Below, in pieces: positions 42,736 through 52,081 of a stretch of 64,000 bases of DNA (position 1 is the first letter of the stretch; each line of letters begins with the position of its first letter). The notes under the pieces were generated by a model that saw nothing but the letters and a program-made list of their open reading frames with translations, did not search any database and was not told where the DNA came from. The stretch spans positions 372,001 to 436,000 of the forward strand of contig NZ_JACSPZ010000001.1 of the NCBI RefSeq assembly GCF_014836905.1, given 5' to 3'. This DNA comes from Solibacillus faecavium. GTDB taxonomy: Bacteria > Bacillota > Bacilli > Bacillales_A > Planococcaceae. The translations under genes were made by a program, and so were the position numbers.

Positions 42736-43426
42736 TATTATCTCCTCCATAAAATTTTTTAGATCGTTGTTGATCATGTTGTCGATAGTAATATAAGACC
42801 TCATTTAGGTTTTCTATATTTAAATGCGCATTTAAAAATTTAACGATAAATTCATAGTCTTCTGCACCATGTATTCTTCGAGTCGGACCTCCAAGCATGT
42901 CAAAAATCTTTCCACGAAACAAGATGGTTCCATGACAGATGCAGTGACCACCTTCTGCATAAACCTTACGAATAGCATCTCCATATTCTAACCAATTTGC
43001 CATTTGACCACTTTCTTTTAAATTGATATCCGTAAACACCTGATAATTTGTTCCAATTAAATCATACTCTTGATTTTCTTCTAAAAAGTCTACTTGTTTT
43101 TCAAAACGTAAAGGATGTGAGATATCATCTGCATCATTTACCGCAATATACTCACCCGAACTCATAAAGTATCCGACTGTAAGTGCTCCTGCAAACCCTA
43201 TATTTATAGGAAGATTACATACGATTATTGGGAAAGGCGGATTTGATTTTTCTACCCACTTTTCTACTATACTTTGCGTTTGATCAGTCGAGGCATCGTT
43301 CACCAGTATTACTTCCATTTTTTTGTATGACTGTGCTTGTAGTGAATTTAGGCAATCTACTATATATGGGCCAGCATTATAGCATGGAATAACAACACTT
43401 ACTAAACCTTCTTGTCTATCCTTCAT
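42728..43426 (-). CDS. Glycosyltransferase family 2 protein
   Basis: A 232-residue GT-A fold glycosyltransferase. It has the N-terminal VSVVIPCYNAGPYI, the VNDASTDQT nucleotide-sugar segment and an acidic metal motif NDADD near residue 98. A GTG at 43435 belongs to the GAGGTG ribosome site, so the ATG at 43426 is the start. It has no membrane anchor. It is not present at this place in B. subtilis, where ileS is followed by ylyA and lspA. Confidence 0.85.
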   Translation of the reverse strand: MKDRQEGLVSVVIPCYNAGPYIVDCLNSLQAQSYKKMEVILVNDASTDQTQSIVEKWVEKSNPPFPIIVCNLPINIGFAGALTVGYFMSSGEYIAVNDADDISHPLRFEKQVDFLEENQEYDLIGTNYQVFTDINLKESGQMANWLEYGDAIRKVYAEGGHCICHGTILFRGKIFDMLGGPTRRIHGAEDYEFIVKFLNAHLNIENLNEVLYYYRQHDQQRSKKFYGGDNSG

Positions 43427-43580
43427 AATCTTCACCTCAAAGCTATGATATGAATCTTACTTCACATACTTTGTGCGCAATACTCAATTTTATTAAAATA
43501 ACAAAAAATAGAATATATACCTAAGCAACTTTTTATTACAAACATATACTTTAAGATTCCATTATAGAAGGGGGATTATT

Positions 43581-43757
43581 ATGCAACTACTTCGCACTTT
43601 TCTTAATTCTTTAAAAGGTTCGACTTTAGAAGTTACAACGGAATATTCAAGAGTTTCCGGGAAGTTAATAGAAGTTAAAACTGACTATATCAAGCTTAAG
43701 TCAAATTCTAATTTACTGTATATTCCATTAGGAAGTATTCAAAATATAGCTTATTAA
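43581..43757 (+). CDS. Small DUF2642-like protein
   Basis: A 58-residue frame starting at ATG with AAGGGGG upstream (MQLLRTFLNSLKG, ending YIPLGSIQNIAY). The pattern, a short helix, then a T-L-E-V strand and G-K-L-I-E-V followed by D-Y-I-K-L, resembles the small Sm-like/DUF2642 proteins of Bacillales, some linked to spores. It is followed 19 bases later by a second gene of the same architecture. Function unknown. Confidence 0.6.
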   Translation: MQLLRTFLNSLKGSTLEVTTEYSRVSGKLIEVKTDYIKLKSNSNLLYIPLGSIQNIAY

Positions 43758-43775
43758 AATAGGGGGGTGATTGAA

Positions 43776-43991
43776 TTGAATGCAAAATTATATTTACAGC
43801 TTGGAGAGTATTTGAATAAGGAAATAACGGTCGCGGTAGGTGAAGTGCTTATTACTGGAACATTAGTATCGGTAAATACGGAATTTTTAACACTAATTGA
43901 ATCAACAGAGCAGTACGAAAGAGAGTCTATAACTAGAGTCATCATTTTATCACAAATAGGCTTTGTACAAGTGGCCGAACAGTTAGTATAA
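43776..43991 (+). CDS. Small DUF2642-like protein, paralogue of the preceding gene
   Basis: 71 residues from a TTG at 43776. An earlier GTG at 43767 lies inside the strong AGGGGGGTGAT ribosome site, so the TTG is preferred. The core (LGEYLNKEITV, GTLVSVNTEFLTLIES, then a C-terminal strand) repeats the layout of the preceding gene. The two are probably co-transcribed and may form a hetero-oligomer; that is an inference. Confidence 0.6.
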   Translation: MNAKLYLQLGEYLNKEITVAVGEVLITGTLVSVNTEFLTLIESTEQYERESITRVIILSQIGFVQVAEQLV

Positions 43992-44031
43992 ATAAATGCA
44001 TAGTTGATGTAGTGGAATACAAAAGGTTACT

Positions 44032-44074
44032 GTAAAAAAACGGCTATCCGAAAGTTCAGTTTTTGTGGATAGCC
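44032..44074 (-). terminator. Terminator of the azlCD operon
   Basis: GGCTATCC/GGATAGCC 8-bp stem. Seven T follow on the minus strand, and a weaker T-rich stretch follows on the plus strand, so it may also end the small DUF2642-like operon. Confidence 0.75.
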
Positions 44075-44143
44075 TTATTAATGTAAAAATGTAATTTTAG
44101 CAAGAAAATTATGTTTGGAATCATAAAATATAAACTTTTCACT

Positions 44144-44470
44144 TTAACTAAAAAAAAATCTAAATCCAGCCATCGTTAGAACACCAGCAATAACAGTTTT
44201 AGATAAACTTTTTGTAAGTAATGCGACAAATAATGTCGGGATAAATACCAACACATTTATCCATTGTACCGTTACTATAGTTGAATCTTTTTCAAAAAAA
44301 CCTTCAATTACCAATGCTGATAATATACAAACCGGTATGTACGCAAGCCATCTTAACACTATTTTAGGCAACTTCATGTTTTTCACTAATATAAATGGTA
44401 ATATTCTTGGAATCCAAGTCACGAGTGCACAGCCTAAAATTAATAATACCATCGCAATAGAAGTCGTCAT
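44144..44470 (-). CDS. azlD: Branched-chain amino acid exporter small subunit AzlD
   Basis: A 108-residue membrane protein with four hydrophobic segments and the family TWIPRILPF motif. The reading frame is open far upstream inside azlC, but ATG at 44470 overlaps the azlC stop by four bases (ATGA) and gives the standard AzlD length. It works with AzlC to export branched-chain amino acids or analogues. Confidence 0.88.
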   Translation of the reverse strand: MTTSIAMVLLILGCALVTWIPRILPFILVKNMKLPKIVLRWLAYIPVCILSALVIEGFFEKDSTIVTVQWINVLVFIPTLFVALLTKSLSKTVIAGVLTMAGFRFFFS

Positions 44471-45183
44471 TTTTCCATAGCCACCCCTATCGTTGCTACA
44501 ATAATTGTAGATAGTAGTACTGCCAAATGGCCAGGCATAAAATACAGCATCCCATACATACTTATCGCCATGATGCCAATAAGCTTTATGTAATGCATAA
44601 GTTTTTCTTTCGGAATGCTGGCAAGTGTTAGGACAAGTAGTGCTACAAACATTGCTACCAATGCATAATCTAAACCCAATTTTTCCGGATTCGGCAGCCA
44701 TTGACCGATGACTCCACCTATTGTGCACGCCGCAATCCAAGTCGTATACGCTGTAATATTTAATCCATCCATCCATTTCCCGCCAAGGTGCCCTTCTTTC
44801 CCGGCTGTAACGACAGATACACCGAATGTTTCATCGGTCAGTAATGTGCCAAAGCCTATGTTGCGCAATGTTGAATACTGAGTGAAATACGGGGCAATTG
44901 TTAAGGACATTAGTAAATGGCGCAAATTTACGATGAAAATAGTGATGATAACCGCAGTAACTGGTGCACCCGCTAAATAGAGTCCACAAAAAATAAACTG
45001 TGCAGATCCTGCGTATACAAGTACCGACAGTAAAAACACCTCAAGTAAAGAAATACCGGATGCAATTCCAACGACACCAAATGCAAGACCAATGCTTATA
45101 TAGCCGAGTAAAGTCGGAATACAATCTTTTACCCCCTGGATGAATGTATCAGGTGTAAATAGCTTTTGTTCTACTTGTGCCAA
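44467..45183 (-). CDS. azlC: Branched-chain amino acid exporter large subunit AzlC
   Basis: A 238-residue membrane protein with the family segments GVKDCIPTLLGYISIGLAFGV and VYAGSAQFIFCGL. It starts at TTG with AGGAG ten bases upstream. Its location next to ileS is notable because ileS charges isoleucine, but this adjacency is not the usual B. subtilis one and may be coincidence. Confidence 0.9.
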   Translation of the reverse strand: MAQVEQKLFTPDTFIQGVKDCIPTLLGYISIGLAFGVVGIASGISLLEVFLLSVLVYAGSAQFIFCGLYLAGAPVTAVIITIFIVNLRHLLMSLTIAPYFTQYSTLRNIGFGTLLTDETFGVSVVTAGKEGHLGGKWMDGLNITAYTTWIAACTIGGVIGQWLPNPEKLGLDYALVAMFVALLVLTLASIPKEKLMHYIKLIGIMAISMYGMLYFMPGHLAVLLSTIIVATIGVAMEK

Positions 45184-45231
45184 AGCTATATCTCTCCTAA
45201 ATTTTTTATTTTTCAGAAAACTAAAAATGCT

Positions 45232-45268
45232 ATAAAGAACGCCATTACCTTATCGGCAACAGCGTTCT
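45232..45268. terminator. Terminator downstream of ileS
   Basis: AGAACGC and GCGTTCT pair across a 19-base loop, with TTTATAG on the minus side and TTTTTT on the plus side. It begins right after the ileS stop codon. Confidence 0.6.
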
Positions 45269-45275
45269 AACTTTT

Positions 45276-48041
45276 TTATACGTAATAGTCTTCTACAACA
45301 TCCGCACAGCGTTTACATAATGTTGTATGTGATTCGCTCGTACCTACTGTTTCTGAAATTGTCCAGCAGCGCTCACATTTTTCACCGTCTGCTTTTTCTA
45401 CTACTAAAGCTGTTTTCTCTAGAACTAAAGCTTCTTCCGGTGCATTTTCTTTACTGCCGGCGATAAAGAATTGAGAAACGATAGAAAGCTGTGCAAAGTC
45501 GATATTTGCATCATTTAACAATTCGATTGTTTCACTATCTGCATAAACTGAAATTTTTGCTTCTAATGATTTACCGATCGTTTTAGCATTACGTGCCTCT
45601 TCTAACGCCTTTAATACTTCATTTCTTACTACAATTACTTTCGCCCACTTCGCACGTAATTCGGCAAAGTTTTCTTGCTCCACAGCTTCAGGGAAGTCTG
45701 TTAATTGGACAGATTGTGGTTTGCCTTCGAATTCGATGTAGCTCCATAATTCTTCTGTAGTATGTGGAATAATTGGAGTTAATAATTTTACTAACGCCAT
45801 TAATGTGTCATACATTACTGTTTGCATAGCACGACGGTATTTATTATCTTTTCCTTCGATATATACAACGTCTTTTGCAATATCTAAATAGAAAGAAGAT
45901 AACTCGATCGCTACGAAGTTATTCACTGTTGTATAAACTGTAGAGAAATCATAACGGTCATATGCAGCACGGACTGTTTTGATCACATCTTGTAAACGCA
46001 TATACATATATTGATCCATTTCACGTAAATCTTCATATGCCACACGGTCAGTCAGTTCGTTGAAGTCTGTAACGTTACCGTGCAGGAAGCGTAGTGTATT
46101 ACGCACTTTACGGTATGTTTCAGAAACTTGTTTCAGCATATCCATTGAAATACGAACATCACCCGTATAATCAACAGATGCTACCCACATACGAATAATA
46201 TCGGCACCATATTGCCCCATAACTTTGATTGGATCAATCGTGTTTCCTAGTGATTTGGACATTTTGCGTCCTTCACCGTCTAATACGAAGCCATGTGTTA
46301 ATAGACCTTTATATGGTGCATGACCATTAATGGCAACAGATGTGATTAGTGACGAGTTGAACCAGCCACGGTGTTGGTCGGAACCTTCCAAATAAAGGTC
46401 TGCCGGATATTTCATACCGCGTTCAGCAAGTACACCTTGGTGAGATGAACCTGAGTCGAACCAAACATCCATAATGTCATTTTCTTTTGTAAATTTACCG
46501 TTCGGGCTACCTTCATGTGTAAAGCCTTCCGGTAATAAGTCTTTCGCCTCGCGCTGGAACCAAATATTTGAACCGTGCTCACGGAATAATTTTGAAACAT
46601 GTGCAATCGTTTCAGGTGTAATAATTGGTTCGCCGTTTTCTGCATAGAAAATCGGAATTGGTACACCCCATGCACGTTGACGGGAAATTACCCAGTCACC
46701 ACGGTCACGAATCATATTGTAAAGACGTGTTTCACCCCATGCAGGTGTAAAATCAGTTGCAGAAACTGCATCTAATAACTCGTTACGGAACATTTCTACA
46801 GATGCGAACCATTGTGGTGTTGCACGGTAAATTACTGGTTTTTTTGTACGCCAGTCATGTGGGTATGAGTGTTGGAATTTAGAAACGCTTAATAACGCGC
46901 CTTCTTCCTTTAATTTTTCAATTACAATTGGATTAGCTTTTTCATAGAATAACCCTTCAAAGCCAGGTGCTTCGTCCGTATAGCAACCACCGTTATCTAC
47001 TGGTGATAAAATATCCAAGCCGTATTGTTTACCTACTTGATAGTCATCTTCACCATGTCCTGGTGCTGTGTGTACACATCCAGTACCAGCTTCAGCCGTT
47101 ACGTGCTCACCAACCATTACTAATGAATCGCGTTTATAAATTGGGTGCTCAGCTACAATCATATCAAGGTCTGCGCCTTTTACTTCTTGAACAATTTGCG
47201 CATCTTCCCAACCGAATGTAGAAGCTAATTTATCTAATAAATCTTTTGCTACGATATATTTGCCGCCATTTGCTTCTACTACAGCATATGTGAATTCCGG
47301 ATTCACTGAAATCCCTAAGTTTGCTGGAATTGTCCATGGTGTTGTTGTCCAAATAACAAATTTTGCATCTGCAGGAACAACTCCTTTTCCATCTTTAATA
47401 CCAAATGCCACGTAGATTGAATACGACTCAACATCTTTATATTCAATTTCCGCTTCTGCAAGTGCAGATTCAGAAGATGGTGACCAGTAAACTGGTTTTA
47501 AACCTTTGTAAATATAGCCTTTTTCAGCCATTTTACCGAAAACTTCAATTTGGCGTGCTTCGAATTCCGGTTTTAATGTGATATAAGGATTTTCCCAATC
47601 ACCACGTACACCTAGGCGTCGGAATTGACCCTTTTGGTTTTCCACTTGTTCATAAGCATATTTTTCACAAAGCTGACGGAATTCTGCTACCGACATCTCT
47701 TTACGCTTAACACCTTTATTTGTTAACGCCTGCTCGATTGGTAAACCGTGTGTATCCCACCCTGGAATATAAGGCACATGGAAACCTGTCATCGATTTTT
47801 GACGATTGATCATGTCTTTTAATACTTTGTTTAATGCATGCCCGATATGGATATCACCATTGGCATATGGAGGACCATCATGTAATACATAATGTGGACG
47901 ATCTTTTGTGCGCTCTAACACCAATTTATTGATGTCCATTTCATCCCATTGTGCCTGAACTTGCGGCTCCTTCGTTGGTAATCCTCCGCGCATCGGGAAG
48001 TCGGTTTTCGGCATTAATAACGTATCTTTATACTCTACCAT
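45276..48041 (-). CDS. ileS: Isoleucyl-tRNA synthetase
   Basis: A 921-residue class I synthetase. HIGH motif in [14 protein letters not shown] near residue 60, editing (CP1) domain in the middle, KMSKS in [10 protein letters not shown] near residue 595, tRNA-binding domain, and a C-terminal zinc site (CERCWTIS and CKRCADVV). This is the bacterial type. Expression is controlled by the T-box leader upstream. Confidence 0.98.
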   Translation of the reverse strand: MVEYKDTLLMPKTDFPMRGGLPTKEPQVQAQWDEMDINKLVLERTKDRPHYVLHDGPPYANGDIHIGHALNKVLKDMINRQKSMTGFHVPYIPGWDTHGLPIEQALTNKGVKRKEMSVAEFRQLCEKYAYEQVENQKGQFRRLGVRGDWENPYITLKPEFEARQIEVFGKMAEKGYIYKGLKPVYWSPSSESALAEAEIEYKDVESYSIYVAFGIKDGKGVVPADAKFVIWTTTPWTIPANLGISVNPEFTYAVVEANGGKYIVAKDLLDKLASTFGWEDAQIVQEVKGADLDMIVAEHPIYKRDSLVMVGEHVTAEAGTGCVHTAPGHGEDDYQVGKQYGLDILSPVDNGGCYTDEAPGFEGLFYEKANPIVIEKLKEEGALLSVSKFQHSYPHDWRTKKPVIYRATPQWFASVEMFRNELLDAVSATDFTPAWGETRLYNMIRDRGDWVISRQRAWGVPIPIFYAENGEPIITPETIAHVSKLFREHGSNIWFQREAKDLLPEGFTHEGSPNGKFTKENDIMDVWFDSGSSHQGVLAERGMKYPADLYLEGSDQHRGWFNSSLITSVAINGHAPYKGLLTHGFVLDGEGRKMSKSLGNTIDPIKVMGQYGADIIRMWVASVDYTGDVRISMDMLKQVSETYRKVRNTLRFLHGNVTDFNELTDRVAYEDLREMDQYMYMRLQDVIKTVRAAYDRYDFSTVYTTVNNFVAIELSSFYLDIAKDVVYIEGKDNKYRRAMQTVMYDTLMALVKLLTPIIPHTTEELWSYIEFEGKPQSVQLTDFPEAVEQENFAELRAKWAKVIVVRNEVLKALEEARNAKTIGKSLEAKISVYADSETIELLNDANIDFAQLSIVSQFFIAGSKENAPEEALVLEKTALVVEKADGEKCERCWTISETVGTSESHTTLCKRCADVVEDYYV

Positions 48042-48085
48042 TTAAAATTCCTCCTAATTATCTTATTGATTGCTGATTACTGATT

Positions 48086-48194
48086 GTTGATTTCCATTCC
48101 GGGTCGGGGGCCAACACGATGTTGGTCACGAATGCGTTGTCACAGGACGTGACGATTTTAGCATTCGTTCCATCTCCCCTCCATTCCAATCAAC
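48086..48194. repeat. GTTGATT-ended palindromic repeat inside the ileS leader
   Basis: A 109-base GC-richer segment with GTTGATT at the left end and AATCAAC at the right. On the minus strand it resembles the family of Bacillaceae intergenic repeats that start GTTGATTGGA and end GGAAATCAAC. Inside are three hairpins: CCAACA/TGTTGG, and ACGAATGC/GCATTCGT enclosing GTCAC/GTGAC. It lies between the T-box terminator and the ileS start, so it is transcribed when ileS is on. Identification as that repeat family is from memory. Confidence 0.6.
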
Positions 48195-48273
48195 GTTTAA
48201 GCAAATGATTTAGCATTCTATATTAATCCTAATTTTTTTAACGCTCTTAAGGATTTGGATACTTTTTAAACAA

Positions 48274-48539
48274 CAAAAAAGCCCCTCCATCCCTTATAAA
48301 AAGGGACGAGGAGCATTAGTCTCGTGGTACCACCCTAAATTCGCTAAAAATATAGCCTCATTAGACACTGTAACGTCGTGTTCTACGAAATAGCTTACTC
48401 AATTTCAGCTATTTAGCTCAGGAGTGATTTTCATTTTAACCTGCTTCGTTCGAGCTCCCACCGTCCTCGAATCGCTAAACCACAATGTTAAATTTACTGT
48501 CTCCGTCAACGCATGATGCATTATACATCCTATTCATTA
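48274..48539 (-). ncRNA. T-box riboswitch, isoleucine specific
   Basis: Minus strand: the conserved T-box AGGGTGGTACCACG lies at 48323-48336, followed by a strong GC-rich terminator (GCTCCTCGTCCC / GGGATGGAGGGGC with six T, 48274-48314). Stem I upstream contains the GACAGTAAATTT (AGTA) element and GGTGGGAGC. ATC followed by A (48426-48428) in AAAATCAC sits where the specifier codon is expected, which matches isoleucine. Uncharged tRNA-Ile should favour antitermination into ileS. Confidence 0.92.
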
Positions 48540-48545
48540 TTTTTC

Positions 48546-48575
48546 AGTATATGAAAAGGCTAGATGAAATGTCAA
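48546..48575 (-). promoter_or_regulatory. Sigma-A promoter for the ileS T-box transcript
   Basis: TTGACA, 18 bases, TATACT on the minus strand, directly before stem I of the T-box and just after the divIVA stop codon. Confidence 0.75.
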
Positions 48576-48585
48576 GCCCCCACTA

Positions 48586-49131
48586 TTAATAGACCGCATT
48601 TTCATCATTTTGACTATCTTCATTTGTCTCATGACGATTATTATTCTGTATTTCTGTTAAATCGACATCATATTCTAACAAACGATCCCAATCATCCGTA
48701 TTTAACAAATCTAGCTGAGCTTCTACCAGCATTTTAAAACGATTACGGAAAACTTTAGATTGCTTTTTTAATTCGTCAATTTCAATTGCAATTTTTCGTG
48801 CTTTTGTTAAGGCATCATTTACAATACGATCTGCATTTTTCTCGGCTTCTTTGACAATTAATTTTGCCTCTTTTTCTGAGTTGCGACGTACTTCACCCGC
48901 AGCCTCCTGTGCAACGATAATCGACTTTTGTAATGTGTCTTCCAAAGAATTATAATGATTCATTTGAGTAGACATCATTTTCACTTTCTCTTCCAGATCC
49001 TTTTTCTCACGCAAAATAATTTCATAGTCTTTAATAATCTGATCTAAAAACTCATTTACTTCGTCTTCAGCGTATCCACGGAATCCACGCGTAAATTCTT
49101 TATTATGTATATCAAGAGGGGATAATGGCAT
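48586..49131 (-). CDS. divIVA: Cell-division protein DivIVA
   Basis: A 181-residue coiled-coil protein with the conserved N-terminal LSPLDIHNKEFTRGFRGY and DEVNEFLDQI, which bind curved membrane. Long parallel coiled coils (about 60-125) follow, then an acidic Asn-rich tail. It marks poles and septa by sensing negative curvature. AAGGAGAG lies before the ATG. Located next to ylmH as in B. subtilis. Confidence 0.95.
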   Translation of the reverse strand: MPLSPLDIHNKEFTRGFRGYAEDEVNEFLDQIIKDYEIILREKKDLEEKVKMMSTQMNHYNSLEDTLQKSIIVAQEAAGEVRRNSEKEAKLIVKEAEKNADRIVNDALTKARKIAIEIDELKKQSKVFRNRFKMLVEAQLDLLNTDDWDRLLEYDVDLTEIQNNNRHETNEDSQNDENAVY

Positions 49132-49227
49132 ATCGTTCTACTCTCCTTTTTTTACGTATGTTCTTAAGAGTATTATAATCGTTTCTCTAATGAATAACAT
49201 CATATTTCCCCAAAAACAGTTGAAAAT

Positions 49228-50019
49228 TTATACTTTTTGCTCTAAACGTCCTACTTGCAAACGTATTTTATCTTTTTTCGTTCGCCCTTCTGTCATAATG
49301 ACTTTCATGCGTCCATAGCCGCGCGCAGAAATAATATCCCCTTCCTGTAATTCGAAGGCAACCGCTTCACGCACTGTCCAATTTACTTTCACTTTGCCGG
49401 CCTGAATTAAACTTTGCGACTTTTGACGTGAAATATTTGTAATTGTTGCAAGTACAACATCTAAACGCATCGAAGATACTGTGTGTGAACTTTCACTCCA
49501 TTGTTCCTCATTTAGAATATATGGTGTATCAGGGTTTACTACTTCCGCATGCACCTTTACTTTGCCAATTCCCGATAAATTTGCTCTTACATAATCAGCT
49601 ATTTCTGTCGCCAATGCAAATTGTACGGTATTTTCACTAAGTCGTATATCCCCAAACTTTCCACGATCCAAGCCAATGGACAAAAGTGCACCTAATACAT
49701 CAGGATGGCGGAGCTGCACGAATTTTGATGGATAACTTAACGAATAAACTTCTATTTGAAAATCTGATTCTTCCGGCTGTAAATAGGAAGGGGCAATCAA
49801 CATGCGCTTGCGCTCTGCCTCTTCAAAAACTCCTTCTGTAAACACTTGAAGATCTTCCGATTGCTGAATGATGGATTGCACGATAAATCGTTGTCGCGGA
49901 TCTAAAAAATCAGTCAGCTTTGGGGCGTAACGATCCTCTACTTCACGTTGCCAACCGATTACCTGCTCAATAAATGGTTGCTCATCTTTGCGGAAATGTT
50001 GTATTAAATGCTCCATCAT
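49228..50019 (-). CDS. ylmH: S4-domain RNA-binding protein YlmH (RqcP2)
   Basis: A 263-residue YlmH protein. An N-terminal YlmH-type domain is followed by a C-terminal S4 domain (MRLDVVLATITNISRQKSQSLIQAGKVKVN in outline, residues 180-240). In B. subtilis YlmH has been linked to rescue of stalled 50S subunits and can stand in for RqcP, so it is a functional partner of the RqcH in this window. The start lies at two adjacent ATG codons with a modest AGTAGG site. Confidence 0.9.
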   Translation of the reverse strand: MMEHLIQHFRKDEQPFIEQVIGWQREVEDRYAPKLTDFLDPRQRFIVQSIIQQSEDLQVFTEGVFEEAERKRMLIAPSYLQPEESDFQIEVYSLSYPSKFVQLRHPDVLGALLSIGLDRGKFGDIRLSENTVQFALATEIADYVRANLSGIGKVKVHAEVVNPDTPYILNEEQWSESSHTVSSMRLDVVLATITNISRQKSQSLIQAGKVKVNWTVREAVAFELQEGDIISARGYGRMKVIMTEGRTKKDKIRLQVGRLEQKV

Positions 50020-50116
50020 TATGCCTACTTTCTTATAGAATATCTTTCTATTTTTTCCACTTTTCTTTTAAATTAAACTTCTCGTTAAAACATTAATTGT
50101 ATATTTCATTATTAAA

Positions 50117-50146
50117 ATAAAGAAAACTCCTACATTGGCAGGAGTT
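50117..50146 (-). terminator. Hairpin between ylmG and ylmH
   Basis: AACTCCT and AGGAGTT (7 bp) with an 8-base loop and TTTTCTTTATTTT on the minus strand. It should at least partly separate ylmH-divIVA from the upstream genes, so ylmH may have its own promoter. Confidence 0.65.
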
Positions 50147-50158
50147 CTTGCAACTATA

Positions 50159-50419
50159 TTATAAGAAAAATGCTAGTACGCTATAAACGCCGCGCTCAAT
50201 AAATACTAATGCAAATAAACCTACAATTGGTGATATATCAATCATGCCAATCGGTGGAATAAACTTACGGAAGAATCCTAAATACGGTTCACATACTGTT
50301 TCAAGGAAACGACCCACGGCTGAATCTTGTAGCGCTGGAATCCAAGACATTAATATGTAACCAATCAGCATAAAACGATACACAAGAAATGCTGTTTGTA
50401 CAATTGAAAATATAATCAT
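50159..50419 (-). CDS. ylmG: YggT family membrane protein YlmG
   Basis: An 86-residue protein with two hydrophobic stretches and the family LMSWIPALQDSAVGRFLETVCEPYL and FRKFIPPIGMIDISPI segments, split by a loop. Its role is linked to membrane or division site organisation in other bacteria and chloroplasts. It is 22 bases from sepF. Confidence 0.9.
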   Translation of the reverse strand: MIIFSIVQTAFLVYRFMLIGYILMSWIPALQDSAVGRFLETVCEPYLGFFRKFIPPIGMIDISPIVGLFALVFIERGVYSVLAFFL

Positions 50420-50441
50420 TTTTTTACCTCACAAAATTTAA

Positions 50442-50978
50442 TTACTCAAACGTTAAATTAGAAATTTCTCCGGATACTTCTACATTTTCTGGTGTACATA
50501 AGAAAATATCATTTCCAATACGTTGAATATCTCCACCTAAAGCATACACTGTTCCACTTAAAAAATCGATAATTCGTTTCCCTTGGTCACGATCGATTCG
50601 TTGTAAATTAACTACGGTAGCGCGCTTGTTTTTTAAATGTTCCGCGATATCCTGCGCTTCAGCATATACTCTAGGCTCTATTAAAACAAGTTTTGAATTT
50701 TTTGATGACGATGCAGCCTGTAAGCTCACAACATTGTTATGATTTTGCGTAACAACTTCATTGCGTGGTGGTTGCTGTTGCATTTTACGCTCCTTTTTCA
50801 TTCGATTTTGAATGAGTTGTGGTTGTTGTTTTTGCCCTGAATCCTGGTAATATTGCTGTGAATCACTGTGTACAGCTTTTGGTACTTGTTTTTGCGATGT
50901 TTGCGTTTGAGCTTGATCATATTCTTCTTCCAATTCTTCTAAATAGAAGAATTTATCAAAAATGTTTTTAATGCTCAC
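50442..50978 (-). CDS. sepF: Cell-division protein SepF
   Basis: 178 residues. A short amphipathic N-terminal helix ([16 protein letters not shown]) for membrane binding precedes a long Gln/Lys-rich linker (about 20-90) and the C-terminal SepF domain ([19 protein letters not shown] and [22 protein letters not shown]). It polymerises into rings that tether and bundle FtsZ. It starts at GTG with AAGGAGG upstream. It replaces or supports FtsA as a membrane anchor. Confidence 0.94.
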   Translation of the reverse strand: MSIKNIFDKFFYLEELEEEYDQAQTQTSQKQVPKAVHSDSQQYYQDSGQKQQPQLIQNRMKKERKMQQQPPRNEVVTQNHNNVVSLQAASSSKNSKLVLIEPRVYAEAQDIAEHLKNKRATVVNLQRIDRDQGKRIIDFLSGTVYALGGDIQRIGNDIFLCTPENVEVSGEISNLTFE

Positions 50979-50990
50979 ATTAAACCCTCC

Positions 50991-51659
50991 TTAACCAACA
51001 AGAGCTGTTCCAATCCTAACAAATGTCGCCCCTTCTTCAACTGCAATTTCGTAGTCATTTGACATGCCCATCGATAATTCAGTACAAGGTACATTTGGTA
51101 TGTTCAATTGTGACATTTCCTGTTGCAATTGTTTTAACTGTTTAAACACTTGTCTTATAACGGTTTCGTCTTCTGTAAAAGGAGCCATTGTCATTAAACC
51201 CACTACTATAATCTTTGAAAATTGCTCAAGTTGCTTCACAAAATCCAGCGCTTGCTGCTTCGTTAAGCCATGTTTCGATTCCTCTCCCGAAACATTCACT
51301 TGTATAAAACATTTCACAGCTTTTGTAGCTCTTTTTTCAATTTCCTCAGCTAAGCTTAAACGATCAAGTGAATGTAAATAGTCGATATCATTGATGACTT
51401 GTTTAACTTTTCTCGTCTGCAGGGAGCCAATATAATGCCAGGAGACATTTGAATTTATAGATTGTAATTTATTCATTAAGCCTTCAGGGCGATTTTCTCC
51501 CAAGTTTGTTAGCCCGGCTTCTATAGCCTCTTTAGTACGAGCGATATCTACTTCTTTTGTCACTGCGATAATATTTACTGTTTGATCTGTATTTGCTCGT
51601 TGTTTAGCGTTTACTATTTGATTTTGAATATTTAATAGATTTTCTTCGATTTTCGCCAC
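50991..51659 (-). CDS. ylmE: YggS/YlmE family PLP-binding homeostasis protein
   Basis: A 222-residue PLP-binding TIM barrel. The PLP lysine is in IIAVTKEV near residue 35. The family also has QVNVSGEESKHGL, and SMGMSNDYEIAVEEGATFVRIGTA at the C-terminal phosphate site. It has no known catalytic activity and buffers PLP. It starts at GTG. pgeF (ylmD), adjacent in B. subtilis, is missing here. Confidence 0.93.
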   Translation of the reverse strand: MAKIEENLLNIQNQIVNAKQRANTDQTVNIIAVTKEVDIARTKEAIEAGLTNLGENRPEGLMNKLQSINSNVSWHYIGSLQTRKVKQVINDIDYLHSLDRLSLAEEIEKRATKAVKCFIQVNVSGEESKHGLTKQQALDFVKQLEQFSKIIVVGLMTMAPFTEDETVIRQVFKQLKQLQQEMSQLNIPNVPCTELSMGMSNDYEIAVEEGATFVRIGTALVG

Positions 51660-51734
51660 TTTTTTCCCAACTTTACAACAATAGTTTCTTACATTGTATC
51701 AAGGCACACTGGAATTTTCAATGAATAGGGTGAA

Positions 51735-51974
51735 CTAATCATCGTATGATTTCACTAATATAACATCTTTCCCAACTGTGAGTATATGACTAAAAGCAAT
51801 CTTCTTTACTAACTCTTCCCCTTGAAATAAATGGTAAAACTTTTTTGGAGGAGATATTATAAAGGCCGTGATGACCCCTTCCTTTTCATCCACTTCTGCG
51901 TCCACAATATACCCTATAAATTTTCCACTTGTCGCTTCAATAATTTCCTTCTCCTGAACGGTTGAAAAACGCAT
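51735..51974 (-). CDS. ylmC: PRC-barrel protein YlmC/YmxH
   Basis: A 79-residue PRC-barrel protein of the sporulation-linked YlmC/YmxH family (EIIEATSGKFIGYIVDAEVD, then GVITAFIIS). Its partner is unknown. It follows sigG, as in B. subtilis. AGAGGATGGAGGA precedes the ATG. Confidence 0.85.
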   Translation of the reverse strand: MRFSTVQEKEIIEATSGKFIGYIVDAEVDEKEGVITAFIISPPKKFYHLFQGEELVKKIAFSHILTVGKDVILVKSYDD

Positions 51975-52030
51975 TCCTCCATCCTCTCTTTGAAATTTAA
52001 ATTACTTTCGAATAAAGTATTTGAATATAG

Positions 52031-52063
52031 AATAAAAGGACAGCCCTACAAGTTGGACAGTCC
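52031..52063 (-). terminator. Terminator downstream of sigG
   Basis: GGACTGTCC and GGGCTGTCC pair with one T-T mismatch over nine positions, and TTTTATTC follows on the minus strand. It lies between sigG and ylmC, so ylmC may have its own promoter or depend on read-through. Confidence 0.65.
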
Positions 52064-52081
52064 CTCATCATTTCTATCTAT

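Noticed and set aside
44471-44776. N-terminal extension of the azlD reading frame
   Set aside because: It is the out-of-frame reading of azlC. The ATGA overlap at 44467-44470 marks the true azlD start.
44467-48041. Possible functional link between azlCD and ileS as an isoleucine module
   Set aside because: A terminator separates them and azlCD has no T-box of its own. Adjacency alone is not enough.
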